Source: JALSIF01 sp026981635 [NCBI: bacterium]
Lineage (GTDB): Bacteria; 4484-113; JALSIF01
Length of the DNA: 18,274 bases
Direction of reading: 5' to 3'
Assembly (NCBI GenBank): GCA_026981635.1
Contig: JALSIF010000157.1
Span: 1-18,274 of the forward strand
Shown: in pieces, positions 1 to 7,009 of the stretch
Layout of the letters: every line of letters begins with the position of its first letter
Numbering within the stretch: the stretch's first letter is position 1
Translations under genes and position numbers: made by a program
The notes under the pieces: model-generated
Database searches by the model: none
What the model was told of the DNA's origin: nothing
The model's input: only the letters and a program-made list of their open reading frames with translations

Positions 1-424
1 ACGGATCAACTTCGTAGGCTTTGTGGAAGCTAACACCATCTTTCAGGGGGGGGTTGATGTGGTGGTATGCGACGGGTTTGTGGGCAACATCCTGCTTAAA
101 GCCAGTGAGGGAATGGGAAGGGCGGTGATATCTGCCATCGCCAGGGAGTTTCGGCGTCGGCCACTGGTGGCCATGCTGGCCAAGCTGGTCCTGGCCGGCT
201 TTTTCAAGGAGCTGCGCGCCTCCATGGACTACTCCCAGTACGGGGGAGCCCCCCTGCTGGGGGTGGAGGGCAACGTGATCATCTGCCACGGACGAAGCAA
301 CGCCAAGGCCTTTCAGAACGCCCTCAGGGTAGGAAGGGAGTTAGTGGAAAGTGAGATACTCAAAAGGATGCGGGAGAGCCTCAAGTCCGCATCCACATCC
401 CAAGAGGGAGGTACGGGCAGTTGA
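1..424 (+). CDS. plsX: Phosphate acyltransferase PlsX, C-terminal part
   Basis: PlsX makes acyl-phosphate from acyl-ACP, the donor used by PlsY to start phospholipid synthesis at the membrane. The reading frame is open from base 2, so the start lies outside the window and about 140 C-terminal residues are visible. They carry the family hallmarks in order: NFVGFVEA, DVVVCDGFVGNILLK, the MDYSQYGGAPLLGV segment, and VIICHGRSNAKA close to the C terminus. After these comes a short Ser/Gly-rich tail ending in TGA (422-424). The stop overlaps the fabH TTG start in the sequence TTGA, so fabH is translationally coupled. Position before fabH-fabD-fabG is the common bacterial order. The identity is read from motif memory; the N-terminal half cannot be checked here. 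Confidence 0.96.
   Translation, partial: RINFVGFVEANTIFQGGVDVVVCDGFVGNILLKASEGMGRAVISAIAREFRRRPLVAMLAKLVLAGFFKELRASMDYSQYGGAPLLGVEGNVIICHGRSNAKAFQNALRVGRELVESEILKRMRESLKSASTSQEGGTGS
406..412 (+). promoter_or_regulatory. Ribosome binding site of fabH
   Basis: GGGAGGT lies 8 nt before the TTG at 421 and inside the end of plsX. It decides in favour of TTG 421 as the fabH start; the protein then begins MSLRSVISGTGSY, as expected for FabH. Confidence 0.75.
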
Positions 425-1428
425 GCCTAAGAAGCGTAATCAGTGGTACGGGAAGCTACGTTCCCCCCACCATCCTGACCAACCACGACCTGGAACAGAT
501 GGTGGACACCTCTGATGAGTGGATCACCACCCGCACCGGCATCAAGCGGCGCCATATCACCCGAGACGGGGAAACCAACTCCTACATGGCGGTCCGGGCG
601 GCGCGGGCGGCGCTGGAGCAGGCGGGCCTGGAGCCGGAAGACATCTCTGCCCTGGTGCTGCCCACCGTCACTCCGGAGTATGTCTTTCCCGCCACCGCCC
701 AGCTGGTGCAGGCGGAGCTGGGGCTCAAGGACGCCCTCACCTTTGACCTCAACGCCGCCTGCAGCGGGTTCATCTATGCCCTGAACGTAGCCGACAACCT
801 GGTCCGCTCGGGGGACCACCGGCATGTGTTGGTGATCGGCAGTGAGGTGATGACCGCCATCACCAACTGGGAGGACCGCTCAACCTGCGTGCTGTTTGGC
901 GATGCGGCGGCGGCGGTGGTGCTCAGTGCCTACCAGCCCAGGGACGGGGAGCCCTTTGGCCTGGGCAAGTTTGTGGTGGGTTCCAACGGCAAGCTCTATA
1001 AGCTCCTCTACCAGCCGGCGGGCGGCTCCCTCATGCCCCCTTCCCACAAGACGGTTGACCAGCGGCTCCACTCGGTCCACATGCACGGAAATGAGGTGTT
1101 CAAGAAGGCGGTGCGCTACCTGGAGCGGGTGGTAAGCGGAGTACTGGAGAAGAACCAGCGCAAGCCGGAGGACATCCGCTGGTATGTACCCCACCAGGCC
1201 AACCGGCGCATCATCATGGCGGTGGCGGAGCGCTTTGGCATCCCCGAAGAGCGGGTCTATGTAAACATCCACGAGTATGGCAACACCACTGCCGCCTCCA
1301 TCCCCCTCTGCTTAGACGAGCTAAACCGCCAGGGCAAGCTTGAGCCGGGGGATGAGCTGATCCTGTTTACCTTTGGAGCAGGGTTTACCTGGGGCGGATG
1401 CCACCTGGTTTGGGGGCCAGGGAAATGA
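421..1428 (+). CDS. fabH: Beta-ketoacyl-ACP synthase III (FabH)
   Basis: FabH condenses an acyl-CoA primer, commonly acetyl-CoA, with malonyl-ACP to start each fatty acid. The 335-residue length is typical of the family. The thiolase-fold catalytic triad is visible: Cys114 in NAACSGF, His258 in VPHQAN, and Asn288 in YGNTTAAS. The early TSDEWITTRTGI segment and the C-terminal FTFGAGFTWGG segment are also characteristic. The TTG start is supported by GGGAGGT 8 nt upstream and overlaps the plsX stop. The TGA stop overlaps the ATG of fabD (ATGA at 1425-1428). Primer preference (straight versus branched) cannot be decided from these motifs. Confidence 0.97.
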   Translation: MSLRSVISGTGSYVPPTILTNHDLEQMVDTSDEWITTRTGIKRRHITRDGETNSYMAVRAARAALEQAGLEPEDISALVLPTVTPEYVFPATAQLVQAELGLKDALTFDLNAACSGFIYALNVADNLVRSGDHRHVLVIGSEVMTAITNWEDRSTCVLFGDAAAAVVLSAYQPRDGEPFGLGKFVVGSNGKLYKLLYQPAGGSLMPPSHKTVDQRLHSVHMHGNEVFKKAVRYLERVVSGVLEKNQRKPEDIRWYVPHQANRRIIMAVAERFGIPEERVYVNIHEYGNTTAASIPLCLDELNRQGKLEPGDELILFTFGAGFTWGGCHLVWGPGK

Positions 1429-2465
1429 ACCAGTCCAGCAAAGAGGCTCCCTCCTTTGCCCTGATGTTTCCCGGTCAGGGCTCCCAGAAGGTGGGGATGG
1501 CAAGGGAGTTTCATGACCAGTTTCCCGCCGCACGGGAGGTCTTTGAGCGGGCCGAGGCGGCACTGGAGAGAGAGGGGGAGTGGGGCCACGGCAGCCTCAC
1601 CCAGATCATCTTTGAGGGGCCGGAGGAGAAACTGACTCTAACCGAGATCACCCAGCCGGCGGTGCTTACGGCAAGCTACGCCATCTATCAGGCTCTGGCT
1701 CCGCTCCTTCCCCACCCGCCCAGCTTCCTGCTGGGTCACAGCCTGGGGGAATACACTGCACTGGTTGCCGCCGAGGCGCTGGGCTTTGAGGATGCGGTCC
1801 GACTGGTCTTCCTCCGCGGCCGGGCCATGCAGGAGGCGGTCCCGGTGGGAGAAGGAGCCATGGCGGCCGTAATCGGACTCTCCCCCACCAAGCTGGAGGA
1901 GATCTGTGAGCGCTTCTCGGTCCAGGCCGACCTGCGGCCAGGGCGCTGCACGTGCATGATCGCCAACTACAACTCACCCGAGCAGTTCGTAATCAGCGGT
2001 CACCGACAGGCGGTGGAACAGGCGATGGAGGCAGCCCGGGAGGCGGGGGCTAAGCGGGTGGTGGAACTTAGGGTGAGCGCCCCCTTCCACAGCACCCTGA
2101 TGCAACCGGCGGCGGCGATGCTCAGTCCGGAGCTAAGACGCACCCCCTTCACCCGCTGCCGGATCCCGGTGGTGGCGAACTACAACGCCCGCCCCTACCC
2201 CACCGATCCGCGGGCCTACGCCGAGCTTCTCACCCGCCAGATCTTTTCTCCGGTGCGCTGGGAGGAGTCGGTCAGTTTTCTAGCCCAGCAGGGGGTGGAG
2301 GCGCTGCTGGAGGTTGGTCCGGGGAGGGTGCTTATGGGGCTGTGCCGGAAGATCAGCCCCGAGCTAAAAGTGGGCGCACTGGAAACACCCGAGCGACTGG
2401 AACGGGCGCTTGAGCTGGTGGGGGGCAGAGCGGCCACCCTCAGTGCCCAGGGGGAGGGAAGGTGA
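1425..2465 (+). CDS. fabD: Malonyl-CoA:ACP transacylase (FabD)
   Basis: FabD moves malonyl from CoA to acyl carrier protein, supplying the extender for FabH and FabF. From the ATG at 1425 the protein is 346 residues. It starts with the MFPGQGSQ motif (about residues 14-21), has the nucleophile Ser106 in GHSLGEY, Arg131 in FLRGRAMQEAVP, and catalytic His222 in PFHST. An in-frame ATG at 1398 would add nine residues but would lie 31 bases inside fabH. The ATG at 1425 overlaps the fabH stop and is preceded by a purine-rich GCCAGGGAA stretch, so it is preferred. The C terminus carries a short Ala/Gly-rich tail before TGA, which overlaps the fabG GTG. Confidence 0.96.
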   Translation: MNQSSKEAPSFALMFPGQGSQKVGMAREFHDQFPAAREVFERAEAALEREGEWGHGSLTQIIFEGPEEKLTLTEITQPAVLTASYAIYQALAPLLPHPPSFLLGHSLGEYTALVAAEALGFEDAVRLVFLRGRAMQEAVPVGEGAMAAVIGLSPTKLEEICERFSVQADLRPGRCTCMIANYNSPEQFVISGHRQAVEQAMEAAREAGAKRVVELRVSAPFHSTLMQPAAAMLSPELRRTPFTRCRIPVVANYNARPYPTDPRAYAELLTRQIFSPVRWEESVSFLAQQGVEALLEVGPGRVLMGLCRKISPELKVGALETPERLERALELVGGRAATLSAQGEGR

Positions 2466-3208
2466 GCCTGGAGGGGAAGGTCGCCCTGGTGACGGGGGGC
2501 TCGCGGGGGATCGGCGCAGCCACCGTCCGACTTCTCTGCCGCGAGGGCGCCCGGGTGGCGCTCAACTTCCACCGGAGTTCTGAGGCCGCCGAGCGGCTCA
2601 GGGAGGAGCTCAGGGAACTCCCCGGTGAGGTCCACCTGTTTCCCTTTGATGTGGCCGACCCGGACCAGGTCAAGGCTGAAGTTGCCCGCATTGGAGAGGA
2701 GCTGGGGCCGGTGGAGCTCCTGGTCAACAACGCCGGCCAGCGGGTGGACGGGCTGGTGCTCAGGATGAGCGACGAGGACTGGGAGAGAGCCCTGCGGGTG
2801 AACCTTACCGGGGCATTCAACGTGACCCGTGCGGTGCTGCGCCAGATGGCTCCCCTCCGGCGGGGCGCCATCGTCAACGTTAGCTCGGTGGCCGGGGTAG
2901 TGGGGAGCGTGGGCCAGGCAGGCTACGCGGCGGCCAAGGGGGGGCTGATCGCCTTCACCAAGACGCTGGCCGAGGAGTATGGCCCCCGCGGCATTAGGGC
3001 CAACGCGGTGGTGCCCGGCATCATTGAGACCGCCATGACCGAAAACCTGCCCCAGGAGCTGCGTCAGCGCTATTTGGCCCAGATTCCTCTGGGTAGATTT
3101 GGCAAGCCAGAGGAGGTGGCGGAGGTGATCCTATTTCTGCTGAGCGATCGGGCCAGCTACATCAGCGGGGCGGTGATCTCGGTGAGCGGAGGTGGAGTGC
3201 GGATATGA
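2462..3208 (+). CDS. fabG: 3-oxoacyl-ACP reductase (FabG)
   Basis: FabG reduces beta-ketoacyl-ACP with NADPH after each condensation. It is a 248-residue short-chain dehydrogenase. Visible motifs are the Rossmann TGGSRGIG (11-18), the NNAG motif (89-92), Asn114, and the catalytic Ser142/Tyr155/Lys159 with the family's 13- and 4-residue spacings. The C-terminal SDRASYISGAVISVSGG is typical. The GTG start overlaps the fabD stop (GTGA, 2462-2465), and GGGGAGGG lies just upstream at 2451-2458. The position between fabD and fabF separates it from the many other SDR enzymes. Downstream there is a 95-bp gap where acpP would usually be found. Confidence 0.95.
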   Translation: MSLEGKVALVTGGSRGIGAATVRLLCREGARVALNFHRSSEAAERLREELRELPGEVHLFPFDVADPDQVKAEVARIGEELGPVELLVNNAGQRVDGLVLRMSDEDWERALRVNLTGAFNVTRAVLRQMAPLRRGAIVNVSSVAGVVGSVGQAGYAAAKGGLIAFTKTLAEEYGPRGIRANAVVPGIIETAMTENLPQELRQRYLAQIPLGRFGKPEEVAEVILFLLSDRASYISGAVISVSGGGVRI

Positions 3209-3303
3209 GACTGATAGAATCGCCTGCCATAGCTTATCCAACAGAACAGCCAGGACCCAGCTCAGAAACAAGGGAGGAGGGCAAAGCTGTCAAGCGGTAG
3301 GAG
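3209..3303 (+). other. fabG-fabF gap lacking acpP, with an unused Shine-Dalgarno-like site
   Basis: This 95-bp gap holds no plausible gene. AGGGAGGAGGG (3271-3281) is a strong ribosome-binding-like sequence, but no ATG, GTG or TTG follows at normal spacing; the next start is the fabF ATG 22 nt later. A second, weaker GGAG (3300-3303) abuts that ATG directly. The acpP gene often found here in other bacteria is missing, and no DSL phosphopantetheine motif can be read in the gap. Confidence 0.6.
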
Positions 3304-4584
3304 ATGAGTGCTCGCCGAAGAGTTGTGGTAACGGGACTGGGCGTGGTCTCCCCTTACGGGATTGGCCTCAAGGTCTTTGAGGAAAACATTTTTGCCGGCC
3401 GCTCAGGCATCCGCCGCATCACCGGCTTTGACCCCTCCGGTCTTCCCACCAAAATAGCGGGGGAGATCACCGACTTTGACCCCACCCAGTTCATAGACCC
3501 CAAGCAGGCCCGCCGCATGGACCAGGTCCACCTTTTTGCGGTGGCAGCGGCCAAGCTGGCGCTGGAGGATGCCAAGCTGGACCTGGAGGGGATGAGCGAG
3601 GAGGAGAAGCTTCGCTCGGGCATATACATCGCCAGCGGCATCGGGGGCATTCGCACCTTCCTGGATCAGGTGGTGGTGGTGGCCACGGTCTACTTTGAGA
3701 ACCGGCGGGCGGCGGTGAAGAAGATCAGCCCCTTCTTCATCCCCAACATCATCGCCAACATGCCGGCCGGTCTGGTCTCCATGGAGACCGGTCTGATGGG
3801 GCCCAACTTCGGTCCGGTGAGCGCCTGCGCCTCGGCCAACCACGCCTTGGGGCTGGCCTTCCGGGAAATCCGCGACGGCTATGCCGACATCATGCTTACC
3901 GGTGGCACAGAGAGCGCAGTCAACTTCCTGGGCATGGCTGGATTCAACGCTATGCGCGCCCTCTCTACCAGAAACGACGAGCCGGAGAAGGCCAGCCGTC
4001 CCTTTGACCGCGACCGGGACGGCTTCGTGATGGGTGAGGGGGCCGGGGTGTTGGTGTTTGAGGAGCTGGAGCACGCCAAGCGGCGGGGGGCAAAGATCTA
4101 CGCCGAGGTGGTGGGCTTTGGCCAGAGCGCCGATGCATACCACCTGACCCAGCCAGCCCCGGGCGGCAGAGGTGCCTCCCTCGCCATCAGCAACGCCCTC
4201 CATGATGCCGGGATCACCCCAGAGCAGGTGGACTACATCAACGCCCACGGCACCTCCACTCCCCAAAACGACATCGCCGAGACCCAAGCCATCAAACTTG
4301 CCCTGGGCGACCATGCCTATCGCACCAAGATCAGCTCCACCAAGTCCATGATCGGCCACCTGCTGGGAGCGGCGGCGGCGGTGGAGGCAATAGCCACTGT
4401 GCTTGCCCTGGTCAGGCAGCAGTGTCCCCCCACCATCAACCTGGAGAATCCCGATCCGGAGTGCGACCTGGACTATGTGCCCAACCAGACCGAAGACCAC
4501 TCCATCACCTACGCCATTTCCAACGCCTTCGGTTTTGGAGGGCATAACACAGTGATGGTGTTTAAGCGCTGGGAGGGAGAGTAA
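3304..4584 (+). CDS. fabF: Beta-ketoacyl-ACP synthase II (FabF)
   Basis: FabF elongates acyl-ACP with malonyl-ACP. The 426-residue protein begins with RRVVVTGLGVVSPYG. It carries the Cys-His-His triad: Cys175 in VSACASANH, His315 in NAHGTSTP, and His352 in SMIGHLLGAAAA. The C-terminal gating loop NAFGFGGHN spans 407-415. It is slightly longer than usual, with about eight extra residues near 118-140, before ISPFFIPN, by comparison with E. coli FabF. An in-frame TAG (3298-3300) precedes the ATG, so this start is fixed, yet GGAG directly abuts it with no spacer. FabF rather than FabB is preferred from the overall motif pattern and operon context. Confidence 0.95.
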   Translation: MSARRRVVVTGLGVVSPYGIGLKVFEENIFAGRSGIRRITGFDPSGLPTKIAGEITDFDPTQFIDPKQARRMDQVHLFAVAAAKLALEDAKLDLEGMSEEEKLRSGIYIASGIGGIRTFLDQVVVVATVYFENRRAAVKKISPFFIPNIIANMPAGLVSMETGLMGPNFGPVSACASANHALGLAFREIRDGYADIMLTGGTESAVNFLGMAGFNAMRALSTRNDEPEKASRPFDRDRDGFVMGEGAGVLVFEELEHAKRRGAKIYAEVVGFGQSADAYHLTQPAPGGRGASLAISNALHDAGITPEQVDYINAHGTSTPQNDIAETQAIKLALGDHAYRTKISSTKSMIGHLLGAAAAVEAIATVLALVRQQCPPTINLENPDPECDLDYVPNQTEDHSITYAISNAFGFGGHNTVMVFKRWEGE

Positions 4585-4599
4585 CCCTCCTCCCGGCCC

Positions 4600-5454
4600 T
4601 CACCTCTCCTGACCCCTGAGCTCTTCCACCAGGGCGGGAAGCACCTTAGCCGCTGAGCCCCGCAGGGAGTAGTGGGCGTGGGGGGTGAGGGCGGTGGCGG
4701 CTGGGTTTACCTCCACCATCCTGCCTCCCCGGGCGGCGGAGATCTGGGGATAGAGGGCGGCGGGATAAACCTCGGCCGAAGTTCCCACCACCAGCATGAG
4801 ATCGGCCCGCTGGGAAAGCTCGTAGGCCTCCCGCTCGGCATCCTGGGGTAGGAGCTCGCCGAACCAGACCACGTGGGGGCGAAGGAGAAGGGACCCCTTC
4901 TCCCGGTCGCTAAGTCTGGCCAGCTCAGGGGGCAGGACGTCCCCCCGGCCCATCTCCTTCCATCGCTTCTCCACCTGGGAGAGGTGGGGGGGAAGGTCGC
5001 CCAGGGGAGGAGGGGGAAGCTCCACCAGTAGATGGCGGGCGTCGGGGGGAGAACCCACCGGCCGGGCAAAGTGGATGTTGCCGTGCAGTTCCACCACCCG
5101 CTGGCTCCCTGCCCGCTGGTGGAGACCGTCAATGTTTTGGGTGATGAGGGCAAACTCCCCTCCCCTCGCCTGAACCAGCCCCTCAAGCTCGGCCAGGGCC
5201 AGGTGGCCGGGGTTGGGGCTCACCTGGCGGATCTGCTCGCGGCGCCACTCGTACCACTGCCAGACAAAGGCGGGGTCGCGCTCAAACCCCTGGGGGGTGG
5301 CCAGATCCTCCAGGGAGTACTGGGACCAGAAACCGTCCGGCTCGCGGAAGGTGGGAATGCCACTCTCCTTGCTCACCCCCGCTCCGGTAAGCACCACCAC
5401 CACACCCGCCTGGGCCAGCAGGCGGGCCACCTGGGCAACCTCTTCCTCCACCAT
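4600..5454 (-). CDS. Sir2-family NAD-dependent protein deacylase lacking the zinc cysteines
   Basis: Sirtuins remove acyl groups from lysine using NAD+. The 284-residue protein has the NAD-binding GAGVSKESGIPTFR (24-37), TQNIDGLH (105-112), catalytic His124 in ELHG, RPHVVWFGE (192-200), VVGTSAEVYPA (222-232), and EVNP (248-251). Tyr68 and Arg71 in WYEWRR match the YxxR signature of class III sirtuins, which favour succinyl/malonyl-lysine. The oddity is a total absence of cysteine. After His124 the sequence reads NIHFARP where relatives have a Cys, and a Pro-rich segment of about 65 residues replaces the tetracysteine module. No clear Shine-Dalgarno precedes the ATG at 5454. It converges with fabF (15 bp apart). 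Family assignment is firm; enzyme activity is inferred. Confidence 0.93.
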   Translation of the reverse strand: MVEEEVAQVARLLAQAGVVVVLTGAGVSKESGIPTFREPDGFWSQYSLEDLATPQGFERDPAFVWQWYEWRREQIRQVSPNPGHLALAELEGLVQARGGEFALITQNIDGLHQRAGSQRVVELHGNIHFARPVGSPPDARHLLVELPPPPLGDLPPHLSQVEKRWKEMGRGDVLPPELARLSDREKGSLLLRPHVVWFGELLPQDAEREAYELSQRADLMLVVGTSAEVYPAALYPQISAARGGRMVEVNPAATALTPHAHYSLRGSAAKVLPALVEELRGQER

Positions 5455-5574
5455 GGCCGCATCAAGATAGCAACCCCCATCCGAGGGTCCAATTTCGTAT
5501 GCTTATGTCAAAGCTAACTATTCTATACATTCGTATAGCTAAAAAATTGGCTAAATTGCCGGTAGAGTAGGTTT
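5455..5574. promoter_or_regulatory. AT-rich divergent intergenic region with operator-like palindrome
   Basis: This is the largest gap in the window and is much more AT-rich than the flanking genes. It separates the divergent sirtuin and EEP genes. It holds a perfect palindrome, CTATAC-ATTC-GTATAG (5523-5538). It also has two copies of TTCGTAT (5494-5500, 5530-5536), three of GCTAA (5513, 5538, 5550), and an inverted pair CCAATTT (5489-5495)/AAATTGG (5544-5550). TATACA (5524-5529) could be a -10 element for the + gene, but I see no good -35. On the - strand a TTGACA is readable around 5505-5510 without a convincing -10. Promoter and operator roles are inference. Confidence 0.45.
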
Positions 5575-6996
5575 GTGGGCAGGCGTGGATATCTGTTGAC
5601 AACGTGGCTCTTTTTGGCCCTGGTGGGGGTCCTGGTGCTTGCTGGGGAGCACTCCCCGGCTGAGGTTTCCACTGGCCCCCCGCCCAGCCTTTCATCCACG
5701 GGCAGTGGGGACCGCCTTCCCCCCTTCCCGCCGCTCGGCCTTGACCGCCGCCTTTCCGCCATCAGTCCGCTGGTGCAGGTGATCTATGGGGACGAAGCGG
5801 TGATGGAGAGAAACGCCAGCGAGGTGGCCAGCCACCACCTGCTTTTAAGTGGCGGGGTGGCGGAGATCGGCTGGGCCATCTACCGCATCGGCGGGCTGGC
5901 CTACGGGGGATACCCCCAGGCCATCTCCCTAGAGCTGGGGGGAGCCACCCAGCCCTGGGCGGAGGTGGACCTGGCGGTGGGGGACTTCACCCACCAGCGC
6001 TGGGCCTTCTACGGGCCGCTAAACCCGGAGGAGCTTTCCAGCGGGCAGGTGGCCCTGGACCAGTTCAGCCTTACCCCGGAGGATGTGGTCTCGCCCAACG
6101 GCAACGCCTTCCTGCTGGTGGTAGCCCGGCCGGGGGCGGCGGTGGAGATTGCCCGGGTGAGGGTGGAGCTGAAGGAGGTGCCGGCCAGGATCGGCACCTA
6201 CAACATTGAGTGGCTGGAGCGGCCGGGGATGCGCGGAGGCTATGAGCGCAGTGAAGAGGACTTCTATGAGCTTGCCCGCATAATCGCCTCTGACTACGGC
6301 TTTGACTTGGTGGGGATCGCCGAGGTGGTGGACCAGGAGAGCCTCAACCGGCTACTCACCTACCTTCCCGGATATGATGCGGTCTTCATCGCTTCGGGCA
6401 GGGAGAGCCAGCACCTGGCCCTCATCTACCGCACCGGCCGGGTGGAGATTCTCAACGCCTACGAGGAGGACGCCATCCGCATCGGCAACCCCTTCCTGAG
6501 GCCGGGGCTGGTGGTGGAGGCGCGCATCGGCAACTTTGACTTCAAGCTGATGATGGTTCACCTCAAGGCCCTCTTTGACAGCTCCTCCAAGGCCAAGCGG
6601 CTCCAGCAGGCCCAGGAGATCAACAGCTGGCTGGACCAGCAGTTTGCCGACCCCAGCGGGGAGCGGGACTTTATTGTCTTGGGGGACATGAACGACTTTC
6701 TCGGCTCCCCTCCCCTGGAGGAGATCCGGCTGGAGGGCAGGGCGGAGCGGATGCACTTCCTCACCGAGGAGCTGGAGCCGGGGGACTACTCAACCCCGGA
6801 GTATGAGTCCACCGTGGACCACATCGCAGTGAGCGCCGACTACACCTACTCGCCGCCGGGCGGACCGGAGCGGGAGTATATCTCCGGGTCGGTGGACATC
6901 CTTCCCCTGGTGGATATCTATCCCAACTACATCCTGCGCCTCTCCGACCACCAGCCGGTGGTGGCGGCATTCAGGGTTGCGGTGGATGATGATTAA
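5575..6996 (+). CDS. Secreted endonuclease/exonuclease/phosphatase-fold protein
   Basis: The protein has 473 residues. Residues 1-25 look like an uncleaved anchor or signal peptide (RR followed by LLTTWLFLALVGVLVLAG). Residues about 60-203 form a beta-rich region I do not recognise. Residues about 205-468 are an EEP (DNase I/exonuclease III/inositol phosphatase superfamily) domain. Its motifs are TYNIEWL (Asn210), AEV (Glu250), MVHLKA (His329), LGDMND (Asp371, Asn373), STVDHIAVS (His416), and SDHQPV (Asp458, His459). All catalytic positions seem intact, so Mg2+-dependent phosphodiesterase or nuclease activity outside the cytoplasm is likely. The substrate is unknown. The GTG start at 5575 has only a weak TAGAGTAGG upstream. 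It converges with the AT-rich nuclease gene, 13 bp away. Confidence 0.85.
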   Translation: MGRRGYLLTTWLFLALVGVLVLAGEHSPAEVSTGPPPSLSSTGSGDRLPPFPPLGLDRRLSAISPLVQVIYGDEAVMERNASEVASHHLLLSGGVAEIGWAIYRIGGLAYGGYPQAISLELGGATQPWAEVDLAVGDFTHQRWAFYGPLNPEELSSGQVALDQFSLTPEDVVSPNGNAFLLVVARPGAAVEIARVRVELKEVPARIGTYNIEWLERPGMRGGYERSEEDFYELARIIASDYGFDLVGIAEVVDQESLNRLLTYLPGYDAVFIASGRESQHLALIYRTGRVEILNAYEEDAIRIGNPFLRPGLVVEARIGNFDFKLMMVHLKALFDSSSKAKRLQQAQEINSWLDQQFADPSGERDFIVLGDMNDFLGSPPLEEIRLEGRAERMHFLTEELEPGDYSTPEYESTVDHIAVSADYTYSPPGGPEREYISGSVDILPLVDIYPNYILRLSDHQPVVAAFRVAVDDD

Positions 6997-7009
6997 GCTC
7001 TCACAAATA

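Noticed and set aside
1398-1424. Earlier in-frame ATG for fabD
   Set aside because: It lies inside fabH and lacks a ribosome binding site; ATG 1425 overlaps the fabH stop and gives the normal N terminus.
3192-3380. A 62-codon + strand frame spanning the fabG end, the gap and the start of fabF
   Set aside because: It overlaps two firm genes, has a weak start and no recognisable motif; it carries no DSL motif, so it is not a hidden acpP.
3403-4545. 380-codon open frame on the - strand opposite fabF
   Set aside because: It is a GC-rich antisense shadow of fabF; the composition (Gly, Val, His rich) matches no protein and fabF motifs are complete.
4571-4594. GGAGGG/CCCTCC inverted repeat between convergent fabF and the sirtuin
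   Set aside because: The stem is short, no T-run follows on either strand, and it coincides with the purine-rich fabF end; it is not a convincing terminator.
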